Shown here one piece after another: positions 13,092 through 16,115 of a stretch of DNA of 16,115 nt. Location: positions 6,193 to 22,307 of the forward strand of contig DIWQ01000059.1 of the NCBI GenBank assembly GCA_002423555.1, in the 5' to 3' direction. Source of the DNA: Patescibacteria group bacterium UBA6102. GTDB lineage: Bacteria; Patescibacteriota; Minisyncoccia; Minisyncoccales; UBA5738. The notes beneath the pieces are model-generated. The model was given only the letters and a program-made list of their open reading frames with translations. It had not been told where the DNA came from and searched no databases. Numbering within the stretch: position 1 is the first letter of the stretch; each line of letters opens with the position of its first letter. Made by a program: the position numbers and the translations under genes.

Positions 13092-13655
13092 CTATTTTTT
13101 TCTTTTTGGCACACGTTTTCTCGTTTTTCGCGAACGGTCGCTTTCCGTTTCCGGCATCGCCACCCGTTTTATTTCCGGCCCTCTTTGCGCCTCCGCGCCG
13201 ACGGCGGGACGTCCCGCATCGCGCGAATCTTCGCTTTCTAATTCCGCCGCCGGAGACTTTGCTTTTTTCCCGGACGCGGATTGACCCGCCTTGACCACAT
13301 TTTTCAGATCCTGCCAATAATTGTCGCCGGCGATTTGTTCTTCTTGCCGTTTTTTTTCCGCGCGCTGGCGTAATTTTCCGGCGATTTCATTGATTTTGTT
13401 GTCAATTTTTAAGACCGCCACGCGAATTTTCAACAGCTGTTTTTGCGAAAAATCAATCCAGGAAAAATCTTTCATGGAAGAGCGGCGCTTGATTCTGCCC
13501 ACAATCCAATTTTTAAGCCCAGAAAAAACACCGGCCGGAAAGGCGGCGCGATCGGCCTCGAGAGTCTTGACGGCTTGCGGCATTTTCCGGGCGATAATGC
13601 TTCCCGCGCCGGCAATTCCGCCGATAAGCGCAATGGAAGCGATAATTTCAACCAT
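13092..13655 (-). CDS. Hypothetical N-terminally anchored basic protein
   Basis: I do not recognise a family. The 187-aa protein begins with one hydrophobic stretch (IIASIALIGGIAGAGSII, about 4-21) followed by basic residues, which fits an N-terminal membrane anchor or uncleaved signal. The middle (about 65-110) is helical and charged (QKQLLKIRVAVLKIDNKINE, 71-90), and the tail from about 125 is low-complexity, ending in a Lys/Arg-rich stretch (RSRKTRKRVPKRKK). A cytoplasmic basic tail could bind nucleic acid or ribosomes, but this is only inference. It starts 15 nt after the tsf stop and precedes a terminator, so it is the last gene of the rpsB-tsf transcript. Confidence 0.7.
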   Translation of the reverse strand: MVEIIASIALIGGIAGAGSIIARKMPQAVKTLEADRAAFPAGVFSGLKNWIVGRIKRRSSMKDFSWIDFSQKQLLKIRVAVLKIDNKINEIAGKLRQRAEKKRQEEQIAGDNYWQDLKNVVKAGQSASGKKAKSPAAELESEDSRDAGRPAVGAEAQRGPEIKRVAMPETESDRSRKTRKRVPKRKK

Positions 13656-13670
13656 ATTTCGGAAAGCGGG

Positions 13671-14114
13671 CTAAATTTGAAAGCGCGCAGCTTTTTTCAA
13701 AACAATGTTTTCGCCGACCTTGGCAACGGTTTCGCTGATAACGTCCTTGACGTTCTTTGATGAATCCTTGATCCACGGCTGGCCCGGAATGTTTTCCGCT
13801 TCGCCCCCCATCGCCGCGACCTGCAGGCAAAGTTCGTGCGACAAGCTCTTAAAATCCGCGGAATTGGCCACAAAATCCGTCTCGCAGCGCAATTCAATCA
13901 AGACCCCGATCTTGCCGTTGGCATGAATATAGGACGCGACTTTGCCCTGTCCCGTTTGGCGATCTTCCTTTTTGGCCGCCAGATCCTTGCCCCATTCTTT
14001 GAGGATTTCTTTAGCTTTTTCCACGGTTTTGCCCTCTTCCAGCGCTTTTTTGCATTCGCCGAGGGAAATGCCGGTTTCTTCTCTCAATTGTTTGATAAGT
14101 TCAATGTCAACCAT
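13671..14114 (-). CDS. tsf: Elongation factor Ts, short form
   Basis: EF-Ts is the guanine-nucleotide exchange factor of EF-Tu. The N-terminal UBA-like domain (IKQLREETGISLGECKKALE, 7-26) and the core signature ETDFVAN (78-84), which contacts EF-Tu, are intact, and the protein ends with GENIVLKKAARF as EF-Ts domains do. At 147 aa it is far shorter than E. coli (about 283) and shorter than Thermus (about 196): it has one core subdomain only and lacks the coiled-coil module. It follows rpsB in the classical order, across a 91-nt AT-rich spacer. Short EF-Ts forms are a feature of reduced genomes, including CPR. Confidence 0.95.
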   Translation of the reverse strand: MVDIELIKQLREETGISLGECKKALEEGKTVEKAKEILKEWGKDLAAKKEDRQTGQGKVASYIHANGKIGVLIELRCETDFVANSADFKSLSHELCLQVAAMGGEAENIPGQPWIKDSSKNVKDVISETVAKVGENIVLKKAARFQI

Positions 14115-14115
14115 G

Positions 14116-14205
14116 TTTCAAATTAAAAAGTAAAAAATGAAAATGAAAAATTGTCAAATAACGCCGGCTGTCCAATTTTAAATTTCCCTTTTTTCTTTTT
14201 CGTTC
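14116..14205. repeat. AT-rich palindromic spacer (rpsB-tsf)
   Basis: The A-rich half (14118-14152) is followed by a short GC island and a T-rich half (14174-14220, reaching into the rpsB 3' end). Next to the tsf start it has TTTCAAATTAAAAA, as at gyrB. It is the same spacer style as elsewhere in the window. Confidence 0.5.
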
Positions 14206-14937
14206 TCAATTTTTATTTTTTTCCGAAGCGCCGGCAGAAACTGACGCCACGAACATCCCTTTGCCTTCCAAAATCGCCTCCTTCATTCTTTCCAAAACGA
14301 ACCTCACCGAAGACATGGAGTCGTCGTTGGCGATAATGGGATAGTCGGCAATATTCGGATCGATATTCACATCGGAAATACCGATTACTTTCACGCCGTT
14401 TTGCTTAGCTTCTTTAACCGCCAGCCGGTCATCCTCCATATCCACCACAAAAATCGCTTCGGGAATTTTTTCCATCGCCCTGATGCCTCCCAGTTTCTTT
14501 TCCAAGACTTTGATCTCTTTTTGGATCATCGCCTGCTCTTTTTTGGTGTATTTTTCAAATTCTCCGGCAAGCGTTTTTTTCTCCAGATCCTTATAATGGT
14601 CAATCCGTTTTTTGATGATCTTAAAGTTGGTGAAAGTACCCCCCAGCCAGCGTTCGTTGACATAAGGCATTTCGCACGCCGCCGCCGTTTCTTTGATCAT
14701 TTTCTTCACTTGCGGTTTGGTGCCCACCAAAACAATCGTTTTGCCTTCAGACGCCAGACTCCGCGCAAAATCCAGCGCGGCGGCGAATTTTTCCTTGGTC
14801 TTTTCCAAGTCAATGATGAAAATCGTGTTTCTCACGCCGAGTAAAAACCCCCTCGCTTTGGGATGAATCTTGGATTTTCGATGGCCGAATTGCAATCCGG
14901 CCTCGGTCATTTCTTCAACTGATAGTTTAACCGCCAT
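14206..14937 (-). CDS. rpsB: 30S ribosomal protein S2 (uS2)
   Basis: S2 is a late-assembling protein of the small subunit, bound at the head-body junction with S1. The 243-aa length is standard. Signatures are AGLQFGHRKSKIHPKARGFL (13-32), IFIIDLEKT (39-47), NERWLGGTFTNF (94-105) and the C-terminal IPEAIFVVDMEDDRLAVKEA, with ADYPIIANDDS in place of the more common VDYPIPGNDDA. The start is ATG at 14937. No clear promoter was found upstream (14938-15008), although transcription of rpsB-tsf must begin in this divergent region. Confidence 0.97.
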   Translation of the reverse strand: MAVKLSVEEMTEAGLQFGHRKSKIHPKARGFLLGVRNTIFIIDLEKTKEKFAAALDFARSLASEGKTIVLVGTKPQVKKMIKETAAACEMPYVNERWLGGTFTNFKIIKKRIDHYKDLEKKTLAGEFEKYTKKEQAMIQKEIKVLEKKLGGIRAMEKIPEAIFVVDMEDDRLAVKEAKQNGVKVIGISDVNIDPNIADYPIIANDDSMSSVRFVLERMKEAILEGKGMFVASVSAGASEKNKN

Positions 14938-15131
14938 ATATGTTACTGTAAAATTAGTATGATTATGATATTTTCATTCCGTCGCCGTCCGCAATCAATT
15001 TTGCGCCGTTGCACGCCGGCATTATCCGCAAAAGAGAAGCGTCCGGACAAGTTATTCCATATCATAAATCCGCGGTTCTTGCAAATTCTCCGGAATTATT
15101 ATATGATGGCGTTGTCGTGAAAAGCGAAATT
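14938..15131. other. Divergent intergenic region rpsB/rpmE
   Basis: This 194-bp region must hold promoters for rpsB (leftward) and rpmE (rightward). The rpmE promoter is visible at 15079-15107. The rpsB side (14938-14975) is AT-rich but has no clean -35/-10 pair. An open frame from 15009 is in phase with rpmE but shows no protein-like features, so I treat it as non-coding. Confidence 0.5.
15079..15107 (+). promoter_or_regulatory. Candidate promoter of rpmE
   Basis: TTGCAA (15079-15084), a 17-bp spacer and TATGAT (15102-15107) predict initiation near 15114 and a leader of about 18 nt before the ATG at 15132. There is no Shine-Dalgarno in that leader. Confidence 0.5.
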
Positions 15132-15365
15132 ATGAAAAAAGACATTCATCCCAAATATTATCCAAACGCGCAGATAAAATGTTCTTGCGGCCGAACCTAT
15201 CAAATCGGTTCCTCAAAGGAATATCTTGAAACCGAGACTTGCGCCGCCTGTCATCCGTTTTACACCGGGAAAGCCCGGTTGATCGGCGCGATGGGCCGCG
15301 TTGACAAGTTTTTGAAAAAAGTCGCCAAAAAGGACGCGCTGAAAGCGGGCAAAAAGAGCAAATAA
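15132..15365 (+). CDS. rpmE: 50S ribosomal protein L31 (bL31), zinc-binding form
   Basis: L31 bridges the 50S and 30S subunits. From the ATG at 15132 the product is 77 aa (MKKDIHPKYYPNAQIKCSCG at its start). The four cysteines C17, C19, C37 and C40 (CxC...CxxC) mark the zinc-containing C+ form, and HPFYTGKARL (41-50) is a family signature. The frame is open for 41 codons upstream, but the family always begins at M-K-x-x-I-H-P, so the shorter start is right. The gene is divergent from rpsB and is followed 97 nt later by prfA, the common rpmE-prfA order. Confidence 0.95.
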   Translation: MKKDIHPKYYPNAQIKCSCGRTYQIGSSKEYLETETCAACHPFYTGKARLIGAMGRVDKFLKKVAKKDALKAGKKSK

Positions 15366-15370
15366 ACTAT

Positions 15371-15421
15371 GCCGGGGTGAAGCCCCGGGTGATTCCGGCG
15401 CAGATAAATAAACCACCCGGG
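15371..15421. promoter_or_regulatory. Mutually exclusive hairpins between rpmE and prfA
   Basis: CCGGGG (15372-15377) pairs with CCCCGG (15383-15388) over a 5-nt loop. CCCGGGTG (15384-15391) alternatively pairs with CACCCGGG (15414-15421) over 22 nt. The two helices share bases and cannot coexist. No U-run follows either. It may be a prfA leader switch or just a compact palindromic repeat. Confidence 0.45.
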
Positions 15422-15462
15422 AGCGGAGTTCCGGAACAATCCGGCAGTTAAACAAACAAAAA

Positions 15463-16115
15463 ATGCCGCAGGCTCTTTCGCATCAGGAAGAATATGACCG
15501 ACTACTCGTTTCCCTGGGCGACCCCGGGCTGATTTCGGATTGGGAAAAATTTGAAGAACTCAACAAAAGGAAGATTCAGTTGGAAAAAATCATTGAAAAA
15601 GAGAACGAGATCAAGGAAATCGCCAACAAAATTGAAGAAAACCGCTTGATCATCGCCGCCGAAGAGGACCCCGAGCTGGTATCGCTGGCGGAAGTGGAAA
15701 CCGAACAAATGAAAATCCGGAAAACCGAGCTTGAAAACGAATTGCGGGATCTGCTCAAAGACGAGGGCAAATCCGTCGGTCCGGGAGCAATCGTGGTGGA
15801 AATCCGTGCCGGCGCGGGCGGCCAGGAATCGGCGTTGTTCGCGGCCAACCTTTATCGGATGTATTCCCGCTTCGCCCAGGAACAGGAATGGAAACAAAAA
15901 GTTCTGGACCAAAACCAGACCGAAATCGGCGGCTACAAGGAAATCATTTTTGAATTGAAGGGCCGGGGCGTCTGGCCGGCGATGCGCCACGAAGGCGGCG
16001 TGCACCGCGTCCAAAGAATCCCGGAAACCGAAAAGAGCGGACGGATACACACCTCCACCGCCACGGTGGCCGTTCTGCCCAAGCCCAAGAAAAATGACAT
16101 CTCCATCCGCTCCGA
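15463..16115 (+). CDS. prfA: Peptide chain release factor 1 (RF1), 3' end beyond the window
   Basis: RF1 recognises UAA/UAG and triggers peptide release. The visible 217 codons cover the N-terminal coiled-coil domain (about 1-105), then domain 2 with VEIRAGAGGQESALFAANL (112-130) and the hallmark HRVQRIPETEKSGRIHTST (181-199), which continues into ATVAVLPKPKK. The stop-codon-reading loop and the catalytic GGQ near residue 230 would lie beyond the right edge. The RF1 motif GTGGDEAA reads GAGGQESA here, creating an extra GGQ tripeptide at 119-121 that is not the catalytic one. RF1 is favoured over RF2 by the length and spacing of domain 1 and the rpmE neighbour. The start ATG has no Shine-Dalgarno. 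Confidence 0.93.
   Translation, partial: MPQALSHQEEYDRLLVSLGDPGLISDWEKFEELNKRKIQLEKIIEKENEIKEIANKIEENRLIIAAEEDPELVSLAEVETEQMKIRKTELENELRDLLKDEGKSVGPGAIVVEIRAGAGGQESALFAANLYRMYSRFAQEQEWKQKVLDQNQTEIGGYKEIIFELKGRGVWPAMRHEGGVHRVQRIPETEKSGRIHTSTATVAVLPKPKKNDISIRS

Noticed and set aside
15009..15131. 41-codon N-terminal extension of L31
   Set aside because: L31 starts at M-K-x-x-I-H-P in the family, and the extension overlaps the rpmE promoter.

Overview
The window looks like a chromosomal segment from a Candidate Phyla Radiation (Patescibacteria, probably Parcubacteria-like) bacterium. This is inferred from the gene complement and style, not from a marker search. EF-Ts is very short (147 aa), PheT lacks its N-terminal OB-fold, ThyX is an unusually long two-domain form, rplK is not followed by rplA, almost no gene has a Shine-Dalgarno sequence, and the gaps between genes are AT-rich imperfect palindromes or small GC-rich palindromic repeats. 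TGA is an ordinary stop (tmk and mntA2 end with it), so this is not a TGA=Gly lineage.

Layout. From 1 to 14937 every recognised gene is on the minus strand; from 15132 the direction switches to plus. (a) 1-3428: a deoxynucleotide block transcribed dcd > thyX > tmk > deoC, joined by overlapping start/stop codons from thyX on. It covers dCTP deamination, dUMP methylation, dTMP phosphorylation and deoxyribose-phosphate breakdown; deoC runs off the left edge. (b) 3690-4606: an MNT-HEPN (MntA-HepT type) toxin-antitoxin pair whose hepT carries an in-frame stop, enclosed by two direct copies of a palindromic repeat. (c) 4636-6004: secE > nusG > rplK with a strong promoter and a hairpin-rich leader. 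(d) 6103-6878: a ~125-bp nested palindrome and a second, intact MNT-HEPN pair. (e) 6975-12265: gyrB, pheT and pheS. (f) 12394-14937: a coiled-coil protein, tRNA-Thr(UGU), a small membrane-anchored basic protein, tsf and rpsB. (g) 15132-16115: divergent rpmE and prfA, the latter cut by the right edge.

How the parts work together. Most genes are core information-processing functions (translation factors, ribosomal proteins, PheRS, gyrase, Sec translocon, transcription factor NusG). The accessory content is the two paralogous MNT-HEPN modules on either side of the secE-nusG-rplK operon. One is intact and one has a broken toxin but an apparently intact nucleotidyltransferase; both nucleotidyltransferase genes have a promoter-like -10 box ending exactly 6 nt before the ATG, so their mRNAs could be leaderless. 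The repeat-bounded decayed module, the hairpin-controlled secE leader, the helix abutting the dcd start codon and the recurring AT-rich palindromic spacers are the parts that standard gene annotation would not explain. I saw no CRISPR array, transposase, integrase, rRNA or replication origin.
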